The notes under the pieces were generated by a model, which was not told where the DNA came from, made no database searches, and saw only the letters and a list, made by a program, of their open reading frames with translations. The position numbers and the translations under genes were made by a program. Positions 54,265-62,858 of a stretch of DNA of 64,000 nucleotides are shown piece by piece. Position 1 is the first letter of the stretch. Each line of letters starts with the position of its first letter. Origin of the DNA: Paracoccus shandongensis (GTDB lineage: Bacteria; Pseudomonadota; Alphaproteobacteria; Rhodobacterales; Rhodobacteraceae); NCBI RefSeq assembly GCF_017315735.1, contig NZ_JAFLRK010000006.1, positions 62,001 through 126,000 of the forward strand. Direction: 5' to 3'.

Positions 54265-55136
54265 CGGTTCAAACGGTTGGGATCATCGGGGCGGGCCAGA
54301 TGGGCAACGGCATCGCCCATGTCTTCGCCTTGGCCGGATACGACGTGCTGCTGACCGACATCAGCCCCGAGGCGCTGGAGAAGGCCCTGGCGCTGATCGA
54401 CCGCAACCTGGAACGCCAGGCCAGCCGGGGCAAGATCAGCCCAGACGACAGACGGGCCGCCATGGACCGCATCCGCACCACCCTGCGCCTGGCCGACCTG
54501 GGCCGGACCGACCTGGTGATCGAGGCCGCGACCGAGCGCGAAACCGTCAAGCAGGCGATCTTCGAGGATCTGGTCCCGCACCTGTTGCCCCACACCATCC
54601 TGACCTCGAACACCTCGTCGATCTCGATCACGCGGCTGGCAAGCCGCACCGACCGGCCGGAAAAGTTCATGGGCTTTCACTTCATGAACCCCGTTCCGGT
54701 GATGCAGCTGGTCGAACTGATCCGGGGCATCGCCACCGACGAGGCGACCTACAGGACATTGCACGCGGTCGTCGAGAAGCTGGGCAAGACGGCGGCCAGC
54801 GCCGAGGATTTCCCCGCCTTCATCGTCAACCGCATCCTGATGCCGATGATCAACGAGGCGGTCTATACGCTTTATGAAGGCGTCGGAAACGTGAAGTCCA
54901 TCGACCAGTCCATGAAGCTGGGCGCCAACCACCCGATGGGCCCGCTGGAACTGGCGGACTTCATCGGGCTCGACACCTGCCTGGCGATCATGAACGTGCT
55001 GCACGACGGCCTGGCCGACACCAAGTACCGCCCCTGCCCCCTGCTGACCAAATATGTCGAGGCCGGCTGGCTGGGCCGCAAGACGGGCCGGGGCTTCTAC
55101 GACTATCGCAGCGAAGCCCCGGTGCCGACGCGCTGA
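54261..55136 (+). CDS. 3-hydroxyacyl-CoA (3-hydroxybutyryl-CoA) dehydrogenase
   Basis: This 291-residue enzyme oxidises 3-hydroxyacyl-CoA to 3-oxoacyl-CoA with NAD+. The Rossmann motif GAGQMG is at 10-15, ATERETVKQAIFEDL near 90-104, SNTSSISITRLA near 115 and the catalytic His in GFHFMNPVPV near 138, with the C-terminal NHPMGPLELADFIGLD near 224-239 and TGRGFYDY. It overlaps the phosphate acyltransferase gene (ATGA) and is the last gene of the operon; no thiolase or enoyl-CoA hydratase is next to it. Confidence 0.93.
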   Translation: MTVQTVGIIGAGQMGNGIAHVFALAGYDVLLTDISPEALEKALALIDRNLERQASRGKISPDDRRAAMDRIRTTLRLADLGRTDLVIEAATERETVKQAIFEDLVPHLLPHTILTSNTSSISITRLASRTDRPEKFMGFHFMNPVPVMQLVELIRGIATDEATYRTLHAVVEKLGKTAASAEDFPAFIVNRILMPMINEAVYTLYEGVGNVKSIDQSMKLGANHPMGPLELADFIGLDTCLAIMNVLHDGLADTKYRPCPLLTKYVEAGWLGRKTGRGFYDYRSEAPVPTR

Positions 55137-55223
55137 CACGCGCCCCATGTGGCATTCAGGCGCGACGGCGGCGGCAATCCGTTCTCGATTGCACGGATAG
55201 ACAAAGAACCACAGGAGGTAACG

Positions 55224-56156
55224 ATGAAGGCCCTGACCATGACGGCCGCCCTGATGCTGGCGGCAACGGCCCTGCCCGCCCTGGCCGATGATGCGCAGAC
55301 CTGCGGCACGGTGCGCTACTCCGATCCCGGCTGGACCGACATCACCGCGACGAACGGCGTGGCGGCGGTGCTGCTGGAGGCGCTTGGCTACAAGCCAGAC
55401 ATCGCCACCCTGTCGGTCCCGGTCGGATACGAGGCGCTGAAGAACGGCCAGACCGACGTGTTCCTGGGCAACTGGATGCCCGCCCAGCAGAAGTTCCGCG
55501 ACGACCTGGACGCGGCAGGCACCATCGCCGTGCTGGCGCAGAACCTGGAAGGCGCCAAGTTCACCCTGGCCGTCAACAAGGCGGGCGCGGATGCGGGGGT
55601 CAAGGACTTCGCGGATCTCGACGCGCAGAAGGACGCGTTCGGCGGCAAGATCTATGGGATCGAACCCGGCGCGCCCGCGAACCAGTCGATCCAGGCGATG
55701 ATCGAGGCCGACGAATTCGGCCTGGGCGACTGGCAACTGGTGGAATCCGGTGAACAGGCCATGCTGGCGCAGGTCACGCGCAGCGGCGACAAGCCGGTCG
55801 TGTTCCTGGCCTGGGCGCCGCACCCGATGAACGAGGCTGTCGCCATCACCTATCTGTCCGGCGGCGACAAGCAGTTCGGCCCCGATTTCGGCGGCGCGAC
55901 CGTGCATACGCTGGCGCGCAAGGAATGGGTCGCGGCCTGCCCGAATGCCGCCAAGCTGTTCACCCAGCTGGTCTTCGACGTGCCGATGGAAAACGTGCTG
56001 ATGGGCAAGATCCTGGACGACGGCATGGACGCGCGCGAGGCTGCCAGGGAATGGCTGGCCGAAAACCCGCAGGCCGCGGACAAGTGGCTGGACGGCGTGA
56101 CCACGCTGGACGGGCAGCCGGGCGTTGACGCCCTCAAGGCAGCGGTGGCCGGATAA
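55224..56156 (+). CDS. choX: Choline/betaine ABC transporter substrate-binding protein (ChoX-like)
   Basis: This 310-residue periplasmic protein has a signal peptide (about 22 residues, ending LPALADD) and the glycine betaine/choline-binding fold: DPGWTDITATN near 33-43, FLGNWMPAQ near 83 and FLAWAPHPMN near 190, which supply the Trp residues of the aromatic cage for the trimethylammonium group. A near-perfect AGGAGGTAACG site precedes the ATG. The permease and ATPase genes choW and choV are not here. Choline-sulfatase follows after 4 bases. Confidence 0.9.
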   Translation: MKALTMTAALMLAATALPALADDAQTCGTVRYSDPGWTDITATNGVAAVLLEALGYKPDIATLSVPVGYEALKNGQTDVFLGNWMPAQQKFRDDLDAAGTIAVLAQNLEGAKFTLAVNKAGADAGVKDFADLDAQKDAFGGKIYGIEPGAPANQSIQAMIEADEFGLGDWQLVESGEQAMLAQVTRSGDKPVVFLAWAPHPMNEAVAITYLSGGDKQFGPDFGGATVHTLARKEWVAACPNAAKLFTQLVFDVPMENVLMGKILDDGMDAREAAREWLAENPQAADKWLDGVTTLDGQPGVDALKAAVAG

Positions 56157-56160
56157 GACC

Positions 56161-57651
56161 TTGCAGCCCAATATCCTGATCCTGATGGTGGACCAGCTGT
56201 CGGGGGTGCTGTTCCCCGACGGCCCGGCCCCCTTCCTGCACACGCCGAACCTGCGCCGCCTGGCTGAACGGTCCACGCGTTTCGCCAACACCTATACCGG
56301 CAGCCCGCTTTGCGCGCCCGCGCGGGCCAGCTTCATGTCGGGGCAGTTGCCGCGCCGGACGCGGGTTTATGACAACGCGGCCGAGTTCGCCTCGGACATC
56401 CCGACCTATGCCCATCACCTGCGGCGGGGCGGTTACCAGACCAGCCTGTCGGGCAAGATGCATTTCGTCGGCCCCGACCAGCTTCACGGGTTCGAGGAGA
56501 GGCTGACCACCGACATCTATCCCGCCGATTTCGGCTGGACGCCCGATTACCGCCGCCCGGGAGAGCGGATCGACTGGTGGTATCACAACCTGGGATCCGT
56601 CACCGGCGCAGGCGTGGCGGAAATCACCAACCAGTACGAATACGACGACGAGGTGGCCTTCAATGCCTGCCGCAAGCTTTACGACCTGTCGCGCGGGCGT
56701 GACGACCGGCCCTGGTGCCTGACGGTCAGTTTCACCCATCCGCACGACCCCTTCGTGGCACGCCGCAAATACTGGGATCTGTATGAGGGCATCCCGGAAC
56801 TGGAGCCGCCCGCCGCCATCCCCTATGACGACATGGACCCCCATTCGCAACGGCTGATGGACGCCTGCGACTGGAGGGCCTTTGAGATCACCGACGATCA
56901 CGTCCGCCGCGCACGGCAGGGCTATTTCGCCAACATTTCCTATGTGGACGAGAAGATCGGCGAAATCCTGGACGTGCTGGACCGCACCCGGCAAGACGCC
57001 ATCGTCCTGTTCCTGTCCGACCATGGCGAGATGCTGGGCGAACGCGGCTTGTGGTTCAAGATGAACTTCTTCGAAGGCTCGGCCCGGGTGCCGCTGATGA
57101 TCGCGGCCCCCGGCATGGCGCCGGGCCGGGTGGACCAGCCGGTCAGCACCATCGACGTTCTGCCCACGCTCTGCGACCTGGCCGGTCTGTCGATGGAGGA
57201 GATCGCCCCCTGGACCGACGGGCATTCGCTGGCCCAGGGCGCGGATCGCGGCCCGGTGCCGATGGAATACGCGGCCGAGGGCAGCGTGTCGCCCATGGTC
57301 GCCCTGCGCGACGGGCGGTGGAAATACATCGCCTGCGCGGCTGACCCCGAGATGCTGTTCGACCTGCAAGCCGACCCCGGGGAACGCCAGAATGTGGCGG
57401 GCGATCCCGGCCATGCCGTGCCCCTGGCCCATCTGCGCGTCCTGGCAATGCAGCACTGGGATCTGGACGCCTATGACGCCGAGGTGCGCCAGTCCCAAGC
57501 CCGCCGCTGGATCGTCTATGAAGCGCTGCGCAACGGCGCCTATTACCCCTGGGACCACCAGCCGCTGCAACTCGCGTCCGAACGCTACATGCGCAACCAC
57601 ATGGACCTGAACGTGCTGGAGGAAAGCCAGCGGTTCCCGCGCGGGGAATAA
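56161..57651 (+). CDS. betC: Choline-sulfatase
   Basis: This 496-residue arylsulfatase-family enzyme hydrolyses choline-O-sulfate to choline and sulfate. Asp11 and Gln12 (MVDQL) are early metal-site residues, and SPLCAPARASF carries the formylglycine-forming Cys51 in a CxPxR context. SGKMHFVGPDQLHGFEERLT near 99-118 and FLSDHGEMLGERGLWFKM near 281-298 are typical of BetC, as is the C-terminal region of choline-sulfatases. The start appears to be TTG, 4 bases after the choX-like gene; an in-frame TTG further upstream overlaps that gene. A strong terminator follows. Confidence 0.93.
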   Translation: MQPNILILMVDQLSGVLFPDGPAPFLHTPNLRRLAERSTRFANTYTGSPLCAPARASFMSGQLPRRTRVYDNAAEFASDIPTYAHHLRRGGYQTSLSGKMHFVGPDQLHGFEERLTTDIYPADFGWTPDYRRPGERIDWWYHNLGSVTGAGVAEITNQYEYDDEVAFNACRKLYDLSRGRDDRPWCLTVSFTHPHDPFVARRKYWDLYEGIPELEPPAAIPYDDMDPHSQRLMDACDWRAFEITDDHVRRARQGYFANISYVDEKIGEILDVLDRTRQDAIVLFLSDHGEMLGERGLWFKMNFFEGSARVPLMIAAPGMAPGRVDQPVSTIDVLPTLCDLAGLSMEEIAPWTDGHSLAQGADRGPVPMEYAAEGSVSPMVALRDGRWKYIACAADPEMLFDLQADPGERQNVAGDPGHAVPLAHLRVLAMQHWDLDAYDAEVRQSQARRWIVYEALRNGAYYPWDHQPLQLASERYMRNHMDLNVLEESQRFPRGE

Positions 57652-57654
57652 GGG

Positions 57655-57681
57655 AAAGGGCCGGTCATCCCGGCCCTTTTT
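57655..57681 (+). terminator. Intrinsic terminator after betC
   Basis: A 10-bp stem (AAAGGGCCGG with CCGGCCCTTT) around TCATC is followed by TTTTT. It ends the choX-betC transcript, and, read the other way, that of DUF2852, because the AAA side gives the opposite T-run. Confidence 0.88.
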
Positions 57682-57682
57682 C

Positions 57683-58084
57683 TTACGCCTCGGTCTTTTC
57701 GCCGCGGCTTTGCATGAACTGGTCGAACTCGGCCTTGTCCTTGGCCTCGCGCAGCTTTTGCAGGAAGTCCACGAATTCGCGGTGTTCGTCCTCCAGCCGC
57801 TTCAGCGTTTCCTCGCGATAGGCGTCAAAGGCGCTGTTGCCGGTGGACGGGGCGTAATAGCGGGCGCGGCTGTGGCGGTTGCTGCAACTGAACATGCGTT
57901 TGCTCCAGATCATGTAGGCCAGAAGGGCCAGGCCAAGCGGCCAGAAGACGACAAAGCCAAGAACCACCGCGGCGATCCAGGCCAGCTTGCCGCGTTCGTC
58001 CAGCCAGTCGCGGGCGCGGATCAGCGGACCCTGCACGCGCGACGGCAAGGGATAAGCGGGCATTCGATAGGATGCGCTGTGCAT
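57683..58084 (-). CDS. DUF2852 family protein
   Basis: This 133-residue protein has a hydrophobic segment (AAVVLGFVVFWPLGLALLAYMIW, split over about 37-59) followed by basic residues and a charged C-terminal helix with a coiled-coil look (EETLKRLEDEHREFVDFLQKLREAK). This agrees with the alphaproteobacterial DUF2852 family of unknown function. GGGAGG lies 9 bases before the chosen ATG; an ATG 11 codons upstream is less well placed. A short inverted repeat lies in its promoter region. Confidence 0.82.
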   Translation of the reverse strand: MHSASYRMPAYPLPSRVQGPLIRARDWLDERGKLAWIAAVVLGFVVFWPLGLALLAYMIWSKRMFSCSNRHSRARYYAPSTGNSAFDAYREETLKRLEDEHREFVDFLQKLREAKDKAEFDQFMQSRGEKTEA

Positions 58085-58101
58085 CTGAGGGGAACCTCCC
58101 A

Positions 58102-58124
58102 TGTTAATGTTAATCACATTTACA
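58102..58124. promoter_or_regulatory. Imperfect inverted repeat upstream of DUF2852 gene
   Basis: TGTTAATG and CATTTACA (one mismatch) are separated by seven AT-rich bases. The site lies between the TetR regulator gene and DUF2852, so it could be an operator of that TetR protein. It is also part of an AT-rich promoter region. Confidence 0.35.
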
Positions 58125-58167
58125 TAGATGGGCGCGGCAAGGCGCCCTTCAAGCGGCGTGCCGAAAA

Positions 58168-58782
58168 TTATTCGCCGATCAGGCCAAGCCCGCGCAGATA
58201 GATCAGGGCGCCGCTTTCCAGCATCTCGGCCGCGCTGACCGGGCTGCGGCCGCCGGGCTTGCCGCGCGAGAACAGTTCCACCACGCCATGGCTCAGCGCC
58301 CAGATATGGTTGGCGACCATGCGGGCGGGGGGGCGGCGGTCGGGGGGCAGGCGTTCGGCCATGGTTTCGGCCGCCTGGATCAAGATGTGCTGCGCGCGTT
58401 CGGAGGCCGCCGACAGGTCGGCATTGCCCGCGATGGACAGGCCTGATTCAAACATCGCCATGTAATGCCCGGGCCGCTGGGCGGCGAAATCCAGATAGGC
58501 CTGCCCCATGCGCATGAAGGCCGTCAGCGGCCGCGGCCGGCCCTTGTCAAAGGCGCGCTCCAGCCGGGTGCCGAAATCGACGAAGCCCTGGCGGGCCACC
58601 TCCTCCAGCAGGTCGTCGCGGCCCTTGAAATGGCGATAAGGGGCGGCGGGGGACACGCCCGCGCGGCGCGCGGCCTCGGTCAGGGTAAAGGCCAGGGGGC
58701 CGGTTTCCTCGATCAGCGCGGCGGTGGCATCGACCAGGGCCTGGCGCAGGTTGCCGTGGTGATAGGTCTTGCGGTCGGGCAC
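58168..58782 (-). CDS. TetR-family regulator with TetR_C_13/WHG-type domain
   Basis: This 204-residue regulator has a TetR helix-turn-helix near 12-58 (FTLTEAARRAGVSPAAPYRHFKGRDDLLEEVA) and a C-terminal ligand domain with FMRMGQAYLDFAAQRPGHYMAMFE and HIWALSHGVVELF, as in the WHG-type group. It starts with GTG directly after the HPr stop and uses a GAAGG inside the HPr gene, so it is translated as part of the PTS operon. The effector is unknown. Confidence 0.88.
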   Translation of the reverse strand: MPDRKTYHHGNLRQALVDATAALIEETGPLAFTLTEAARRAGVSPAAPYRHFKGRDDLLEEVARQGFVDFGTRLERAFDKGRPRPLTAFMRMGQAYLDFAAQRPGHYMAMFESGLSIAGNADLSAASERAQHILIQAAETMAERLPPDRRPPARMVANHIWALSHGVVELFSRGKPGGRSPVSAAEMLESGALIYLRGLGLIGE

Positions 58783-59061
58783 CTACATGCCTTCGCCGAA
58801 GTAATCCCCCACCAGCGCCTCCAGCGCGTCGGCCAGGGCGGCGGCGTCGGGGCCGGTGGTGGTCACAGTGATCTGGCTGCCGCGCGGCGCGGTCAGCATC
58901 AGCAGGCCCATGATCGAATCGCCCGACACCGACATGCCGTCCTTTTCCACCTGCGCCTGCGCGTCAAAGCGTTCGACCAGATCCACGAACTTGGCGCTGG
59001 CGCGGGCGTGCAGGCCCTTTTCGTTGATGATCGCCAGCTGGCGCGTGATCGGCCCGTTCAT
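58783..59061 (-). CDS. ptsH: Phosphocarrier protein HPr
   Basis: This 92-residue protein carries the PTS phosphate on His18 (EKGLHARASAKF) and has the regulatory serine, Ser49, in SGDSIMGLLML, which fits phosphorylation by HPr kinase. The N-terminus is a few residues longer than in E. coli. Its ATG overlaps the EIIA stop by one base. Confidence 0.94.
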   Translation of the reverse strand: MNGPITRQLAIINEKGLHARASAKFVDLVERFDAQAQVEKDGMSVSGDSIMGLLMLTAPRGSQITVTTTGPDAAALADALEALVGDYFGEGM

Positions 59062-59480
59062 CAGAAGCGCGATCCCGTGTCCAGCGCCGCCTCGACCGGG
59101 ACGTTGTAGGAATTGATGTATTTGCGCCCGGCTTCCTTGGCAAAGGCCACGGCATCGGGCACCGGCAGGTGGCGCGACTTGGCCAGCTTGACCAGCATGG
59201 GCAGGTTCGCGCCATAAAGGATGGTCCGGTCGCGCACCGCGCAGGCCGGCAGCGACAGGTTCGAGGGCGAGCCCCCGAACAGGTCCGTCACCACCACCAC
59301 GCCATTGCCGTCGTCCACCGAATTGGCCGCCGCCTGAATCTCGGCCGTCTTGGCGGCGCGGTCGTGATCGTCCTCGATCGCGACGGCTGCAATGCCGCTT
59401 TGCGGACCCACCACATGCTCGACCGCCGAGAGATACTCTCGGGCCAGGCCGCCATGCGCCACGATCACGATTCCAATCAA
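59061..59480 (-). CDS. PTS EIIA component, mannose/sorbose (EIIA-Man) family
   Basis: This 139-residue protein has the phosphorylatable His9 in VIVAHGGLA and the conserved [11 protein letters not shown] near 65-75. It lacks EIIB, EIIC or EIID partners nearby, so it is a regulatory, not a transporting, EIIA. The start codon is TTG in a TTGA overlap with the rapZ stop. Similar orphan EIIA-Man proteins sit between rapZ and HPr genes in many alphaproteobacteria. Confidence 0.92.
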   Translation of the reverse strand: MIGIVIVAHGGLAREYLSAVEHVVGPQSGIAAVAIEDDHDRAAKTAEIQAAANSVDDGNGVVVVTDLFGGSPSNLSLPACAVRDRTILYGANLPMLVKLAKSRHLPVPDAVAFAKEAGRKYINSYNVPVEAALDTGSRF

Positions 59481-60514
59481 CGCGTTCCACCACGTTCAAC
59501 AGCGCGCAACCGGCCCGTCTCCTGGACGATGCCGGACGCATCCCCCAGGGCCGACGGCGCCGGTGTGCGACGCTCGAGTTCCCTGTGCCTTATTGACACC
59601 GGCCAGCCCGCCTTCGCAAGCGTAAGACCGACCTTTTCAGCCAAAGTGACGGAACGATGTTGTCCGCCGGTGCAGCCGAAACCGACCGAAAGATGCGACT
59701 TCCCCTCCTCGACATAGGCTGGAAGCAGAAACAGGATCATGCCGCACACGCGATCCAGGAATTCCGCGAAGCGCGAATCACCCGAAACGTGATCCTGAAC
59801 CGCCCTGTCCCGCCCCGTCAGGGGACGCAGCGCCGGTTCCCAATGCGGGTTGGTCAGGAAGCGGCAGTCGAACATCATGTCGATGCCCCGCGGCACCCCG
59901 CGCTTGTAGCTGAAGGAATGCAGCGACACGGAAAGCCTGCCGTCCGGGCGGATGTCGAACCACCGCGTCAGTTCGGCCTTGAGGTCGTGGGGCGAAAGCT
60001 CGGACGTATCGACCAGCACATCGGCGCGCACCCGGATCGGCGACAGAAGGTCCAGTTCCGCCATGACGCCCGCCGCCGGGGCGCTGTCGGGGGCCAGGGG
60101 ATGGCGGCGGCGCGTTTCGTTATATCGGCGCTCCAGCACCTCGGGCGCGCAGTCCAGGAACAGCACCTCAGGGGTGTAGCGGGGGTCACGGGTCAGCTTG
60201 TCGATCAGCTCGATCACGTTGCTGGCGGAAAAGTCGCGGTTGCGCACGTCCAGCCCAAGCGCCAGGGGCACGGGGCGGCTTGGTCCGTCCAGCAGCCGGG
60301 GGATCAGCGACAAGGGCAGGTTGTCGATGGCCTCATAGCCCAGATCCTCCAGCACGTTGATCGCAGTGGACCGCCCCGCACCCGACGGGCCGGTGACCAG
60401 CACCAGCCGCTGCACCCCTTCGTCAGGGGCGGTTCCCACGGATCCTGCCTGGGTAGGGATGTCGGCCAAGGTGACCATGTTTCCTGCCTGTAAGGGCCCT
60501 ATCGCCTGTGTCAT
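59477..60514 (-). CDS. rapZ: RNase adapter protein RapZ (YvcJ family P-loop protein)
   Basis: This 345-residue protein has a Walker A motif GPSGAGRST at 42-50, a [20 protein letters not shown] stretch near 130-148, and the C-terminal domain with [23 protein letters not shown] and [14 protein letters not shown] [10 protein letters not shown]. In E. coli RapZ controls glmS through RNase E and small RNAs; that circuit is not known in alphaproteobacteria. Both ends overlap neighbours by four bases. The 30-residue tail after LERRTP is longer than in E. coli. Confidence 0.92.
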   Translation of the reverse strand: MTQAIGPLQAGNMVTLADIPTQAGSVGTAPDEGVQRLVLVTGPSGAGRSTAINVLEDLGYEAIDNLPLSLIPRLLDGPSRPVPLALGLDVRNRDFSASNVIELIDKLTRDPRYTPEVLFLDCAPEVLERRYNETRRRHPLAPDSAPAAGVMAELDLLSPIRVRADVLVDTSELSPHDLKAELTRWFDIRPDGRLSVSLHSFSYKRGVPRGIDMMFDCRFLTNPHWEPALRPLTGRDRAVQDHVSGDSRFAEFLDRVCGMILFLLPAYVEEGKSHLSVGFGCTGGQHRSVTLAEKVGLTLAKAGWPVSIRHRELERRTPAPSALGDASGIVQETGRLRAVERGGTR

Positions 60515-60921
60515 GCGACGCGGCCGCCCAGCAAAAGCTGCCGCAACGCAGCATAAAGATGCGGTCGATACGGGGCCGTGACAAGGGGCAGCCCCACCCC
60601 CAGCACATCATAGCTGCGCGACTGTGGCAGCCGATCCTCGGACCCGGCGCCCAGATCGACGGCCTGCACCAGCCTGACCGGGCCAGAGGGCGCGGCAGCC
60701 AGGATGCCCACCCCCCGCGCCTCGATCCGGCCCAGCAGCGCGGGCGGGCAACTGGCAATGATGGCATCGCCCTCGCGCCGCAGGTCGGTGCGGTCGTCGG
60801 CCACCAGCATCGCCCCCGCCGCCATCAGTTGCAGCGCCAGGGACGACTTGCCCGAACCCGAGGGGCCCAGGATCAGCAGCCCGGCGCCGTCCAGGGCAAT
60901 CGTGGTCGCGTGAAGCTGCAT
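60511..60921 (-). CDS. hprK: HPr kinase/phosphorylase, short alphaproteobacterial form
   Basis: This 136-residue protein consists of only the C-terminal kinase domain of HprK: P-loop GPSGSGKSS at 19-27, VADDRTDL near 40, and [11 protein letters not shown] near 64-74, a family signature. The N-terminal domain of the Firmicute enzyme is absent, as is normal in alphaproteobacteria. It is the first gene of the hprK-rapZ-EIIA-HPr-TetR operon and is divergent from pckA. Confidence 0.92.
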   Translation of the reverse strand: MQLHATTIALDGAGLLILGPSGSGKSSLALQLMAAGAMLVADDRTDLRREGDAIIASCPPALLGRIEARGVGILAAAPSGPVRLVQAVDLGAGSEDRLPQSRSYDVLGVGLPLVTAPYRPHLYAALRQLLLGGRVA

Positions 60922-61132
60922 TGCGAATCACCTCCTGTCCCGATTTTCGCCTGCCCGGGCTAACACGAGGTTGAGAAACGAGGGTCCAGCCATCCTGTTT
61001 GCGATAACATTCTCTGTTTCCGCTAACTGTTCGCGCCAACTTCTTTTTTGCATTTCGCGCCATGCTATAGCCGCCCCCATACTGCTTCACGAAAGTGTCG
61101 CAAGCCCATTTGCCCCAAGGAGCGTCGAAGCT

Positions 61133-62728
<1,596 letters not shown>

Positions 62729-62748
62729 ACGGGCCGGACATGAACAGG

Positions 62749-62776
62749 AAAGGCCGCGCGGGTTGCGCGGCCTTTT
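62749..62776 (+). terminator. Intrinsic terminator after pckA
   Basis: A 10-bp GC-rich stem (AAGGCCGCGC with GCGCGGCCTT) around GGGTT, flanked by further A/T pairing, is followed by TTTT. It begins 21 bases after the pckA stop. Confidence 0.87.
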
Positions 62777-62789
62777 GCTTTCGGGACGC

Positions 62790-62852
62790 GGTGCGTGCAA
62801 GCACGCACCCTACAGCGGTCGGTAATCCGTAGGGTGCGTGCTTGCACGCACC
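62790..62852. repeat. Inverted pair of REP-like palindromic repeats
   Basis: Two 24-base sequences (62790-62813 and 62829-62852) are exact reverse complements, separated by 15 bases. Each is itself almost palindromic: GGTGCGTGC and GCACGCACC around AA or TT, followed by CTAC (or preceded by GTAG). The pair lies between the terminator of pckA and the stop of the convergent PhoX gene. This is the layout of REP/BIME-type intergenic repeats. Confidence 0.8.
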
Positions 62853-62858
62853 ATGGGC

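Noticed and set aside
60511..60921. hprK as a truncated gene
   Set aside because: The 136-residue form with only the kinase domain is normal in alphaproteobacteria; P-loop and signature are intact.
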